Shown: positions 1 to 6,392 of the stretch, piece by piece | Numbering within the stretch: the stretch's first letter is position 1 | Layout: each line of letters starts with the position of its first letter | Assembly: GCA_011390435.1 (NCBI GenBank) | Contig: JAABSK010000110.1 | Span: 1 to 8,077 of the forward strand | Direction: 5' to 3' | From: Desulfobacteraceae bacterium | Lineage (GTDB): Bacteria > Desulfobacterota > Desulfobacteria > Desulfobacterales > Desulfobacteraceae | Length of the DNA: 8,077 nucleotides | Notes under the pieces: generated by a model | Seen by the model: the letters and a program-made list of their open reading frames with translations, nothing else | What the model was told of the DNA's origin: nothing | Databases searched by the model: none | Program-made: the position numbers and the translations under genes

Positions 1-1883
1 TTCAAAGCCGTCCGAAGCGACGTTCCACCGCTGGAATCCATGGCATACAGCATGGATAAAAGGGTATCGGTTTCATCCACTGTCACGCTGCTGCCGCTGG
101 TGGATTCAAACTTGACAGCATCTGCACTGGTACTGTTCTGGGTGCTGGAACTGTCACGGGTCACCCGGACATAACCGGAGGTTCCGGCATCAAAGGTAAA
201 TTCTCCAACTTCAACCCACTGGCCGGCATTTTTCTGCTGATTCAACCGCACGACAGAATCCCCGCCTGCGTGACGCACTGTGTATTTGGCATTGGTATCC
301 CGGGTGCTGTAATAGGTATACCACACGTACACTTTATAGGTCCCGGCTGATGGAAGATCCGGCCGCCACGTGGCATAGTAACCGGTTCCGCTTGTGTATC
401 GTGAGCTTCCCTGGTACTCATTGCTGGCACCGGATTCACCCCAGGAGCCATATTCCTGATAGGCTGAATTCCGGTTGTCAACAATAATGGCATCGGTCTC
501 AACCTTGACAGGCAGCACACTCTGCCGGAGACCGGTATTGATCGAATAAAAACCAACATTTGCATAATCCAGCTCGATAATGGATCCTGCCACCGCAGCT
601 TTGGCGGTTAATTCCCGTTTCCGGTAAAATGAAAACCAGTTGGCAAAATTCTGCAGATCTTCTGCATCGGTTGCAAACCTGACAAAATTCCCATCTTCAT
701 CATACCGCCCGGCCCGTGCCCAGTCTGGAACCACAGAAATCGCTTTATAGGTCAGTTCGCCATCTTCGACCCGGCCATCACTGTCTGCATCATCGAACAG
801 ATAATAATGGCGGCTGTTCAGTTTTCCATCACTATTGGTATCCACAAAATTGACCAGATACACACCTTCGCCAGCATCATGTACCCCATCTCCATCCAGA
901 TCATTCACAATAAAATAATGGGCATTTGATATCGCAATAGTGGTTGCACCAGGATCTCTGAACCGAACAGCATCTGCACTGTAGGTGCTGGCACCAGGCA
1001 TATCCGGGTCAAGTTTGACATATTCTGTGCCATCGCCTGAAAAATCGAATGTTCCAATGGTATTCCATACGCCTTGTCCAGTTTGTTGATTAAAAGGACC
1101 GACCGTTGTAGCAGTACCGTTGTGGTAGACCTCATAAAAAACCGTTGTATCCCGGCTGCCATTGGATGTCCACGTGACATCAACCGCATAATTACCGGCA
1201 GATGGAAGCACAGGCGTCCACGTGACCCAGTCGTTGACTGCATCATTATTTGCGGATGTGAAATAATAATCAGCTCCAAAAAACTGATATGTCGTACTTG
1301 ACCCTGAATCCCAGGCATTGGCGTTATTCAGTGTAAAGCCTGGGTCCTGGTTATCAACAATCACCCCTGGCAAGATTGTATAATAGGTCCCTGCCAGGTC
1401 AAACCTGGAACTGGTCGAACTGGTATTGTTGGGATTGGACCAGGGCTCAGCCGTGTCTGCATCACTTTTGTTCGGCCAGGGGATATAAAAGGCATTGGGA
1501 TTGTAAAAAATCTTGTTGTACCCGGACCACTGGGATTTCCACTTGTTTTTAGCAGATAACTCATTGCCGCTGCTGTAGGCCCTGTCATTGTAATTGATAT
1601 AAGCAGAATCCGGATAAAGATAATATTTCCCATCAAAAAGCCCGTCACTCTCATTTGTCATGAACTCCCAGTCCATACTGCCGGAGTTGTCCAGAACATA
1701 CATGATATTGGAGGGAGCAGACTGGGCTTTGGTTTCCATGGGATCATCGCTGATATCCGCTGGACAGACCGCCGGAATCTGCGCGGGAAAAATGAAAACC
1801 AGCAAAAGAACAACAAGAGCAACACAGGCACTGCCTGTCCCTGTTTTTGTTCTACTGCAGCCGGTATTGCGTGTTGAATGCAT
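1..1883 (-). CDS. pilY1: PilY1-like type IV pilus tip adhesin with VWA domain and two inserted golvesin-like modules (C-terminus outside window)
   Basis: PilY1 proteins sit at the type IV pilus tip with the minor pilins, promote pilus assembly and adhesion, and bind calcium. Only the first 627 residues are present; the frame is open to the left edge, and the C-terminal beta-propeller expected for PilY1 lies beyond it. A basic N-terminus and hydrophobic stretch (about residues 20-37) form a signal peptide. A VWA MIDAS motif, DNSGS, is at 65-69. PilY1-typical segments follow: YNKIFYNPN (122-130) with IPW (134-136), NFANWFSFYRKR (412-423), and SSGGTSLRTAL (617-627), which supplies the later MIDAS Thr. 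Between these lie two golvesin-like modules and EF-hand-like loops, listed separately. The ATG at 1883 follows AGGAGGG with short spacing. The gene is last in the minor-pilin operon, 8 bases after pilX. Family assignment is confident; the insert assignment rests on recognised sequence pattern. Confidence 0.9.
   Translation of the reverse strand, partial: MHSTRNTGCSRTKTGTGSACVALVVLLLVFIFPAQIPAVCPADISDDPMETKAQSAPSNIMYVLDNSGSMDWEFMTNESDGLFDGKYYLYPDSAYINYNDRAYSSGNELSAKNKWKSQWSGYNKIFYNPNAFYIPWPNKSDADTAEPWSNPNNTSSTSSRFDLAGTYYTILPGVIVDNQDPGFTLNNANAWDSGSSTTYQFFGADYYFTSANNDAVNDWVTWTPVLPSAGNYAVDVTWTSNGSRDTTVFYEVYHNGTATTVGPFNQQTGQGVWNTIGTFDFSGDGTEYVKLDPDMPGASTYSADAVRFRDPGATTIAISNAHYFIVNDLDGDGVHDAGEGVYLVNFVDTNSDGKLNSRHYYLFDDADSDGRVEDGELTYKAISVVPDWARAGRYDEDGNFVRFATDAEDLQNFANWFSFYRKRELTAKAAVAGSIIELDYANVGFYSINTGLRQSVLPVKVETDAIIVDNRNSAYQEYGSWGESGASNEYQGSSRYTSGTGYYATWRPDLPSAGTYKVYVWYTYYSTRDTNAKYTVRHAGGDSVVRLNQQKNAGQWVEVGEFTFDAGTSGYVRVTRDSSSTQNSTSADAVKFESTSGSSVTVDETDTLLSMLYAMDSSGGTSLRTAL
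105..488 (-). other. Golvesin/xanthan-lyase-like module 2 within the PilY1-like protein (residues about 466-593)
   Basis: The segment begins IIVDNRNSAY, has a Trp strand (W481), the ATWRPDLPSAGTYKVYVWY stretch at 504-522, RHAGGDSVVRLNQQ at 537-550, QWVEVGEFTF at 555-564 and ends TSADAVKFE (585-593). It matches the golvesin-like pattern more closely than module 1. It follows the VWA strand YANVGFYSINTG (440-451) and precedes GGTSLRTAL (619-627), so it also interrupts the VWA fold. The two modules share the same order of motifs but differ at most positions, which argues for old duplication or separate acquisition rather than a recent tandem copy. Confidence 0.75.
753..905 (-). other. EF-hand-like calcium-binding loops in the PilY1-like protein (residues about 327-377)
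   Basis: Three acidic loops lie within 50 residues. DLDGDGVHDAGE (328-339) and DADSDGRVEDGE (365-376) both fit the 12-position D-x-D-x-D-G....E pattern, with D at 1, 3 and 5, G at 6 and E at 12. DTNSDGKLNSRH (348-359) fits positions 1 to 6 but has His at position 12, so it is degenerate. The loops are separated by short Tyr-rich strands such as HYYLF. They lie between golvesin-like module 1 and the NFANWF segment. Well-studied PilY1 proteins bind calcium through a C-terminal loop; these sites would be additional, near the VWA domain. Calcium binding is inferred from the motif. Confidence 0.65.
954..1364 (-). other. Golvesin/xanthan-lyase-like module 1 within the PilY1-like protein (residues about 174-310)
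   Basis: The segment opens with VIVDNQDPGF, then a Trp-containing strand (W191), the WTPVLPSAGNYAVDVTW stretch at 222-238, an NQQTGQGVWNTIGTFDF stretch at 265-281, and closes with YSADAVRF (301-308). This order (VDN..F, LP.AG.Y.V, NQ....W..lG.f.F, ADAVrF) is the signature I associate with golvesin C-terminal-like / xanthan-lyase-associated beta-sandwich domains, which are thought to act in carbohydrate or surface binding. It sits between the MIDAS half and the NFANWFSFYRKR segment of the VWA domain, so it is an insertion rather than an appended domain. A structure prediction would settle the boundaries. Confidence 0.7.
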
Positions 1884-1886
1884 ATT

Positions 1887-1893
1887 CCCTCCT
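1887..1893 (-). promoter_or_regulatory. Ribosome-binding site of the pilY1-like gene, overlapping the pilX stop codon
   Basis: On the minus strand the string AGGAGGG ends 3 bases before the ATG at 1883. Its first two bases are also the last two of the pilX TAG stop (1892-1894). It fixes the start of the pilY1-like gene and implies translational coupling to pilX. Confidence 0.7.
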
Positions 1894-2395
1894 AAAACCG
1901 TTTTAAATATCCAATCTCGACGATGGCCTTTCCACTGTTCCATTCCGACAGACCGAAGGCTGCATATTCATAGAGCCGGGTTGACCCCATGTCCAGCGAA
2001 CTGCCCCGCCTGACCCCTTTTGAAACAGCAGAATAAACAGTATCGGCAGACATCAGAGACACATCAGAATTATCACCTGCTGACCCATCATTGACCCAGT
2101 TTGATGCATTGAAAAAATCCAGGGTGTCGTCATTCATCCAGTCCAGTGTCGTATCTGCCGGAATCAGCTTAAACGTGTCTGTTTCCTGCTCAATCCGCTG
2201 GGCAGCCTCATACGCGCCTGCTTCAGCCTGGTAAAAATTGGTCTGGTAAATCTGCTCGTTTCTGACGATATTCAATTCCGTATTGCTGGTATTGATGGAT
2301 GTGATTCCGATAATCGTCAGAACGGCCAGGACAAGCAGGGCTAAAACAATGGCTGATCCGTCTTCATTATTCATTTTTGAAAAATGCACTGTCAT
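1892..2395 (-). CDS. pilX: PilX-like minor pilin
   Basis: This 167-residue protein has the PilX N-terminal layout: a short acidic leader, a prepilin cleavage point at G13|S14, a hydrophobic helix (about 15-36: AIVLALLVLAVLTIIG and on), then the conserved FYQAEAGAYEA stretch (54-64). The residue at mature position 5 is Leu rather than the Glu of most type IV pilins, as in many PilX proteins. PilX works with PilV, PilW, FimT and PilY1 in the inner-membrane priming complex that starts pilus assembly. The ATG at 2395 is chosen because GGGGAG lies 8 bases upstream; a second ATG at residue 8 is possible. It starts 29 bases after pilV. The C-terminal half is acidic (many Asp and Asn) and has no domain I recognise. 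Confidence 0.85.
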   Translation of the reverse strand: MTVHFSKMNNEDGSAIVLALLVLAVLTIIGITSINTSNTELNIVRNEQIYQTNFYQAEAGAYEAAQRIEQETDTFKLIPADTTLDWMNDDTLDFFNASNWVNDGSAGDNSDVSLMSADTVYSAVSKGVRRGSSLDMGSTRLYEYAAFGLSEWNSGKAIVEIGYLKRF

Positions 2396-2424
2396 TTCAT
2401 ATGCTCCCCAATGGACCTGGTGAT

Positions 2425-2835
2425 TTAAAGTGCTGCAAAACTGCTGAAGGCATAGCTGCTTCTCTGAATACCGGAAGGATCTGTCACCGTCACCCGGATC
2501 ACTTTTGTATCATCACTGCCGTCTCCATTCATGTCTGTCTGGCTGATGATGGTCCAGGTGACGGTATAGCCATCCGGTGTGACCGCATTTCCATTAGCCA
2601 GATTATCAAAATCTTCCGTCATGAGCACTTCAATCTGGCCCTGGTTGAATTCCGAGGCTTCCGTGTGTTTCCTGGCAGTGGTATTTCCCTTTGTGGAAGA
2701 AACCTGCATGGTTGCAACCCCGAGAATACCAATGGCAAAAATGCCCATGGCCACCAGAACTTCCAGAATGGTAAATCCTTCAGCAGCTCCTGGCTGCCGG
2801 ATTTTTAAAATGCTGTTTTTCCTTTGATCTGTCAT
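2425..2835 (-). CDS. pilV: PilV-like minor pilin (type IV prepilin)
   Basis: The 136-residue protein carries a canonical class III signal: cleavage at G20|F21, Glu at mature position 5 (E25), then the hydrophobic helix FTILEVLVAMGIFAIGILGV (21-40). That wording and the short length match PilV-type minor pilins. It is expected to be cleaved and N-methylated by PilD and inserted at the pilus tip or priming complex. A DMNGDGSDD stretch (101-109) resembles a calcium loop; whether it binds metal is unknown. Its ATG overlaps the pilW stop by 4 bases (ATGA, 2832-2835), so the two are probably translationally coupled. The position between pilW and pilX is the standard minor-pilin order. Confidence 0.88.
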   Translation of the reverse strand: MTDQRKNSILKIRQPGAAEGFTILEVLVAMGIFAIGILGVATMQVSSTKGNTTARKHTEASEFNQGQIEVLMTEDFDNLANGNAVTPDGYTVTWTIISQTDMNGDGSDDTKVIRVTVTDPSGIQRSSYAFSSFAAL

Positions 2836-3401
2836 CTCAACCCCATGTTTCTCAGATACACTGTTGTGGTCAGCGTCCGGGTGGCATTATCTGTATCCCG
2901 CACCAGTTCACTGGCACTTGTTGTGGCGGCAATGCTGATCTGGACAGAACGAATATCTGCCAGGGCAGCTGCTGGATTATTGTCTTCGTCCAGATAGGTC
3001 ATGACCAGGTTCTGGATATTGTCTGCCATCACCTGGGCGCCGCTGCTGTTATAATCCACCGTGATCTGAGGTGCGGCAAAATCAAAGGCAACCGTCCTGA
3101 GATTTCCATCTTCATCGTCAACAGCACTGAAAGAGATTGATGTGGCAGTTGCCGCTGTGATGCCGGCACCATAATCATCCGGAAGGGGATTGAATCCAGC
3201 CATTCGCAGTTCCTGCTTCATTAAAAACATGGCTGCGCGGACACTTTGCTGCATTTCCAGAGCCTGTACCTGGGTGATGTGCTGATCCTGCTGCTGGATT
3301 CTTGATGAAACAATCAAGGCCACGATGATGCTGAAAACAGTAATGGCGACCAGCAGTTCCACAAGGGTAAATCCGGATGATGTGTGAATCTGTTTTTTCA
3401 T
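2832..3401 (-). CDS. pilW: PilW-like minor pilin (type IV prepilin)
   Basis: From the ATG at 3401 the protein has 189 residues: a short basic leader MKKQIHTSSG, prepilin cleavage at G10|F11, Glu at mature position 5 (E15), and a hydrophobic helix to about residue 32. The MKQELRMAGFNP stretch (61-72) is characteristic of PilW-type pilins, which commonly have L(R)xAGY/F here. The frame stays open upstream to an ATG at 3509, but that would put 36 Cys-rich residues before the leader and overlap the fimT-like gene by 112 bases. The AGGAGGTG site 7 bases before 3401 decides for the shorter form. It overlaps the fimT-like stop and the pilV start by 4 bases each. The C-terminal part is a predicted beta-rich globular domain rich in Asp and Asn. 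A PilW role in pilus priming is inferred from family and context. Confidence 0.87.
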   Translation of the reverse strand: MKKQIHTSSGFTLVELLVAITVFSIIVALIVSSRIQQQDQHITQVQALEMQQSVRAAMFLMKQELRMAGFNPLPDDYGAGITAATATSISFSAVDDEDGNLRTVAFDFAAPQITVDYNSSGAQVMADNIQNLVMTYLDEDNNPAAALADIRSVQISIAATTSASELVRDTDNATRTLTTTVYLRNMGLR

Positions 3402-3982
3402 TGCCAGGCACCTCCTGTCCACCGCCGTATTCTCACCAGTCCGGTGCTGAGGGTTCCCACAGCATAGGATGCATCTCGATAAAAAAGATACACAAACCCG
3501 CTGGGGCACGTTCCGCGGGGGTTGAACGTCAATACATTTGATCCGAAACTGACCCCGTCCGCTGGAAGCGCGCCTGCGCCCACGGTGGCATCCACAAGGG
3601 CGACTCCCCCGCCGAACCGGACTCCCGGTGCTGAGGTGGGCAGGTGAACCGTTTTTTCGATGGGGTTATCACCTGTGGCTGACCAGACATTATCCGGGCC
3701 TGGGCCGGAACAGATCAGGTACTGTTGAGTGCCTGGAACAAACACAATGGCCCAGTCCTGATTGGTGCGAATTGCCTGCATGCGCGTCTGCTGCATGTCT
3801 CCCATCAATTCCCTGGCAGCTTTCCGGATATTGTTTTCCGGATTGAACACAGATGGCAGAACAATGGCAGACACAATACCGACAATGGCGATCACCACCA
3901 TCAGCTCAACAAGACTGAATCCACCCTGGCGGTTTTGGCCTGCTTTGCAAAATCGATCTGAAAATTTTGATTTATGGATCAT
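3398..3982 (-). CDS. fimT: FimT/GspH-like minor pseudopilin
   Basis: The 194-residue protein has prepilin cleavage at G21|F22, Glu at mature position 5 (E26), and the helix FSLVELMVVIAIVGIVSAIVLP (22-43). The AARELMGDMQQTRMQAI stretch (55-71) and the C-terminal SFGSNVLTFNPRGTCPSGFVYL region (145-166) are typical of GspH/FimT pseudopilins. Two cysteines, C91 and C159, could form a disulfide. FimT-type proteins take part in priming, and in some bacteria FimT binds DNA for uptake. The frame is open to an ATG at 4039, but AAGGGA lies just before two adjacent ATGs at 3985 and 3982; I take 3982 because its 6-base spacing is better. It is the first gene of the pilin block, and its TGA overlaps the pilW-like ATG. 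Confidence 0.87.
   Translation of the reverse strand: MIHKSKFSDRFCKAGQNRQGGFSLVELMVVIAIVGIVSAIVLPSVFNPENNIRKAARELMGDMQQTRMQAIRTNQDWAIVFVPGTQQYLICSGPGPDNVWSATGDNPIEKTVHLPTSAPGVRFGGGVALVDATVGAGALPADGVSFGSNVLTFNPRGTCPSGFVYLFYRDASYAVGTLSTGLVRIRRWTGGAWQ
3409..3416 (-). promoter_or_regulatory. Ribosome-binding site deciding the pilW-like start
   Basis: AGGAGGTG on the minus strand, 7 bases before the ATG at 3401, is a near-perfect Shine-Dalgarno sequence. It lies inside the last codons of the fimT-like gene and supports the 189-residue pilW-like product over the longer open frame that begins at 3509. Confidence 0.8.
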
Positions 3983-4235
3983 CATCTGTCCCTTGGTTAC
4001 CCGAATAAAGAATGCAAAATATATGCAACCATTCAACATCCATTTAAATATATGTTGATATCACCTCTCATCACGACAGGCACCGCTTTAAAAAAATCAT
4101 GCCAGCCAGAAAAGCAACCGACCGGTTCCTGCTGAAACTGACCGTTGCCTGCCATCACCTGTGAAATATCACCAAAATGCGGAAACTTCACCATAAACAT
4201 GTATCAATGCCCTTGTATCCCAATGGCACAGCAAG
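3983..4235 (-). promoter_or_regulatory. Intergenic region between the sugar block and the pilin block; likely carries the pilin-operon promoter
   Basis: These 253 bases are the only sizeable gap in the window and contain no convincing gene. The part nearest fimT (about 4000-4060) is AT-rich, as expected of a promoter, but I could not find a good sigma-70 -35/-10 pair, nor a sigma-54 GG-N10-GC element with correct spacing. Downstream of the glycosyltransferase stop I see no strong stem followed by a T-run; the weak stem AACC-GGTC-GGTT at about 4112-4123 is followed only by GCTTTTC. Read-through from the sugar block cannot be excluded. A promoter here is inferred from layout. Confidence 0.35.
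4155..4172. repeat. Alternating TCAC/GTGA half-sites (possible operator)
   Basis: The stretch reads TCAC-CT-GTGA-AATA-TCAC, giving two overlapping inverted repeats with gaps of 2 and 4. Another TCAC occurs at 4061-4064. TGTGA/TCACA arms are used by CRP/FNR-family regulators, though the 4-base gap fits the FNR geometry rather than the CRP gap of 6, and the outer base of the right arm (C at 4173) does not pair with the T at 4160. It lies about 175 bases upstream of the fimT-like start. Chance occurrence is quite possible. Confidence 0.2.
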
Positions 4236-5186
4236 TCAGACCTTAAGGTTTTTATTTGCCTCCATATCAAACCACATGGCAAACAGGGAAAACTGGCTTG
4301 CACTCATAAAAGAGAACATTGCTGCCAGGGCATTGATCGCGGGGATATGGCCGGTCAGGTACCACATGACAAACACCCGTAAAAACAGCAGAATGGTACA
4401 TCCCCCAAAAAAACCCCCTAAAAAATAAAAGAACACCAGTGGATGGAAATCCCGGATAATATACTTTTCTTTCATCCGCCAAAAAAACAACTTTGTCAAC
4501 AGCCACCCAATGGTGAAGATCACTTTATGAATCCGGATGCCGGATTTTTCTCCGATATTGTATACCGGTTCAACAGGCACATCTGTTACCTTTAAATTTT
4601 CCACATTCAGGCGGACAAGGATATCGTTGGGCTGGCCATAGCGCTTGTACATCTTGTCCCAGTCAATCGTGTGCAGGGCTTTTTTGTTGATCACGGTGTA
4701 TCCGGACTGCGAATCGGCAATGTTCCAGTATCCAGAAGTAATTTTGGTCATCAGAGAAAGAAAACTGTTTCCAAGATAGCGAACGGTGGGAATTTTTCTG
4801 AATGCCTCTCCAGTAAACAGCCGGTTTCCTTTTGAATAATCGGCACGCCCTGTGGCCACCGGTTCCAGAAGTGCCGGCAGATCTTCCGGGTTCATCTGCC
4901 CGTCTCCTGCCATGACAACCGCCATATCCATTCCATTGTCCCTGGCCCATTTGTATCCGCTGGCAATGGCCCCGCCAACTCCCTGGTTTTCTGTGTGTTG
5001 AATCAGGTTAACTTTGGGAAACGCCGGCTGCAGGGTTTGAATTTTCTCAACAGTGGCATCGGTGCTTACATCATCGATCAATACCAGAGCATCAACATAG
5101 GCAGGCATGGTTGCAACTACTTTTTCAATCTGAGTTTCTTCGTTGTAACAGGGAATCACCGCACAAACTGTCTGGCTATGGTACAT
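4236..5186 (-). CDS. Membrane-anchored family 2 glycosyltransferase (polyprenyl/dolichol-phosphate sugar synthase type)
   Basis: This 316-residue protein begins with a GT-A fold of family GT2: VIPCYNEE (10-17), the nucleotide-binding LIDDVSTDAT (36-45), HTENQGVGGAIASGY (64-78), and GDGQMNPED (94-102) in place of a textbook DxD, which is usual for the DPM1-like group. DSQSGYTVI (158-166) corresponds to the conserved acceptor-side motif. Two hydrophobic segments (about 249-277 and 284-306) should anchor the C-terminus in the inner membrane. Such enzymes move a sugar from a nucleotide donor to a lipid phosphate or lipid-linked glycan on the cytoplasmic face. The donor and acceptor cannot be read from the sequence. 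Being 54 bases downstream of wbpE, it may use the diacetamido-uronic acid made by its neighbours, but that is inference. The start is supported by GGAG 5 bases upstream. Confidence 0.85.
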   Translation of the reverse strand: MYHSQTVCAVIPCYNEETQIEKVVATMPAYVDALVLIDDVSTDATVEKIQTLQPAFPKVNLIQHTENQGVGGAIASGYKWARDNGMDMAVVMAGDGQMNPEDLPALLEPVATGRADYSKGNRLFTGEAFRKIPTVRYLGNSFLSLMTKITSGYWNIADSQSGYTVINKKALHTIDWDKMYKRYGQPNDILVRLNVENLKVTDVPVEPVYNIGEKSGIRIHKVIFTIGWLLTKLFFWRMKEKYIIRDFHPLVFFYFLGGFFGGCTILLFLRVFVMWYLTGHIPAINALAAMFSFMSASQFSLFAMWFDMEANKNLKV

Positions 5187-5240
5187 GGTTGCTCCGTTTC
5201 TGGTTAATACATTTCATTTCAGCTCTCTTCCGGACCGGCC

Positions 5241-6380
5241 TCATGCTGCCCGAATGGCCCGGGTAATCCAGGAGATCTGTTCATCTGACAAATAGGGATG
5301 CATGGGAATGCTTAAAACGGTCTGACAAATCATTTCTGCAACCGGAAAATCCCCTTTTTTACCCCCCAGACGCTCAAAGGCTTTTTGCAGATGGAGCGGC
5401 GTTGGATAATAAACTGCATAGGGAATATCATGATGATCAAAAGCAGCCTTCAATCGGCTGCGATCTGATGATAAAAAAGAAAACTGGGCCCACGCACTGG
5501 TAAAATCATGGGGAATCTTCTGGCACTGCACCGTCGCATTGATATCGTTTTGATATGCAGCTGCAATGTCCGCTCTTTTGGCCAGTTCACCTGAGAAAAG
5601 TGATAATTTTTCAATCAGAATAGCGGCTTGAAGGGTATCCAGCCGGCCATTGATCCCCAGGCGCACATTATCATATTTATGCATTCCTTTTCCATGAACC
5701 CGGATGGAAACCAGTTTTTCTTTCAATGCATCCTGATCGGTAAAAACCGCACCACCATCACCATAGCACCCCAATGGTTTTGCCGGAAAAAAACTGGTGG
5801 CACAAAGATCAGCCATGGTGCATGCCATTTGCCCATTCATCCGGGAACCAAGGCTCTGAGCCCCGTCAGCAATCACTGACAGTCCGTGCATATCTGCAAT
5901 CTGACGGATCTGTTCATAATCTGCCGGAAGTCCGAAGATATCCACCGGAATGATACACTTGGGGGTTAAGCGAGTCGGGCTCTCTGTTTTCGGCTTGTTC
6001 CTGATCCGGTTAATGGCCTGATCAAGCCGGACCGGATCAAGGGTCCAGGTTTGATCGTCAACATCAACAAAAACAGGTACCGCTCCCAGAAGACAGACAA
6101 CTTCTGCAGTGGCAACAAAGGTAAACGGTGTTGTAAAAACCGCATCCCCCGGCCCGACTCCCAGCGCCATAAGCGCCATGAGAAGTGCATCTGTTCCGCT
6201 GGCACAGGTGATCACATGACGCGACCCGGTAAATGCCTGCAATTGGCTTTCAAGCTCAAATACCTCAGGCCCCATAATAAACTGTCCATGGGTCATCACC
6301 TGATCCATAGCCTCCCGGATCTTCTGGCCGATGATCTGCTGCTGAGCCTTTAAATCAACAAATTGGATTTTTTCCATCAT
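5241..6380 (-). CDS. wbpE: UDP-2-acetamido-2-deoxy-3-oxo-glucuronate aminotransferase (WbpE/WlbC type, DegT/DnrJ/EryC1 family)
   Basis: This PLP-dependent enzyme should add an amino group from glutamate to C3 of the 3-keto sugar made by WbpB, giving UDP-GlcNAc(3NH2)A. At 379 residues it has the normal length of the family. Visible landmarks are FVDLKAQ near the N-terminus, HGQFIMGPEV (31-40), the phosphate-binding CASGTDAL (59-66), PVDIFG (145-150), ADGAQS (171-176) with D172 expected to contact the pyridine nitrogen, and SFFPAKPLGCYGDGG (196-210), where K201 is the expected PLP lysine. DegT-family members share these, so the substrate comes from the neighbouring wbpB and wbpD genes. Adjacent ATGs at 6380 and 6377 are both plausible starts behind GGA. 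The gene begins 12 bases after wbpD. Confidence 0.88.
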   Translation of the reverse strand: MMEKIQFVDLKAQQQIIGQKIREAMDQVMTHGQFIMGPEVFELESQLQAFTGSRHVITCASGTDALLMALMALGVGPGDAVFTTPFTFVATAEVVCLLGAVPVFVDVDDQTWTLDPVRLDQAINRIRNKPKTESPTRLTPKCIIPVDIFGLPADYEQIRQIADMHGLSVIADGAQSLGSRMNGQMACTMADLCATSFFPAKPLGCYGDGGAVFTDQDALKEKLVSIRVHGKGMHKYDNVRLGINGRLDTLQAAILIEKLSLFSGELAKRADIAAAYQNDINATVQCQKIPHDFTSAWAQFSFLSSDRSRLKAAFDHHDIPYAVYYPTPLHLQKAFERLGGKKGDFPVAEMICQTVLSIPMHPYLSDEQISWITRAIRAA

Positions 6381-6392
6381 CGTGTCCGTTCT

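Noticed and set aside
1..1883. Possible frameshift or decay in the PilY1-like gene, because the open-frame pattern looks fragmented
   Set aside because: Translating codon by codon from 1883 to 3 gives 627 residues with no stop and continuous family motifs; only the window edge cuts it.
1660..2013. Plus-strand open frame of 117 residues spanning the pilX/pilY1 junction
   Set aside because: It lies antisense to two well-supported genes, shows no recognisable motif and has low-complexity composition typical of an antisense shadow.
2377..2808. Plus-strand open frame of 143 residues opposite pilV
   Set aside because: It is fully antisense to a clear type IV prepilin gene and resembles no family.
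3402..3509. Longer pilW product starting at 3509
   Set aside because: It adds 36 Cys-rich residues ahead of a normal prepilin leader and overlaps fimT deeply; AGGAGGTG before 3401 marks the true start.
3986..4039. Longer fimT product starting at 4039
   Set aside because: There is no good ribosome-binding site and the extension is hydrophobic and unlike a prepilin leader; AAGGGA precedes the ATGs at 3985/3982.
4112..4123. AACC-GGTC-GGTT stem as a terminator for the sugar block
   Set aside because: The stem is only 4 base pairs and no proper T-run follows in the direction of transcription.
3983..4235. Sigma-54 (-24/-12) promoter, common for pilin genes
   Set aside because: Several GG and GC pairs occur, but none with the required 10-base gap and flanking consensus; the nearest had gaps of 9 or 13.
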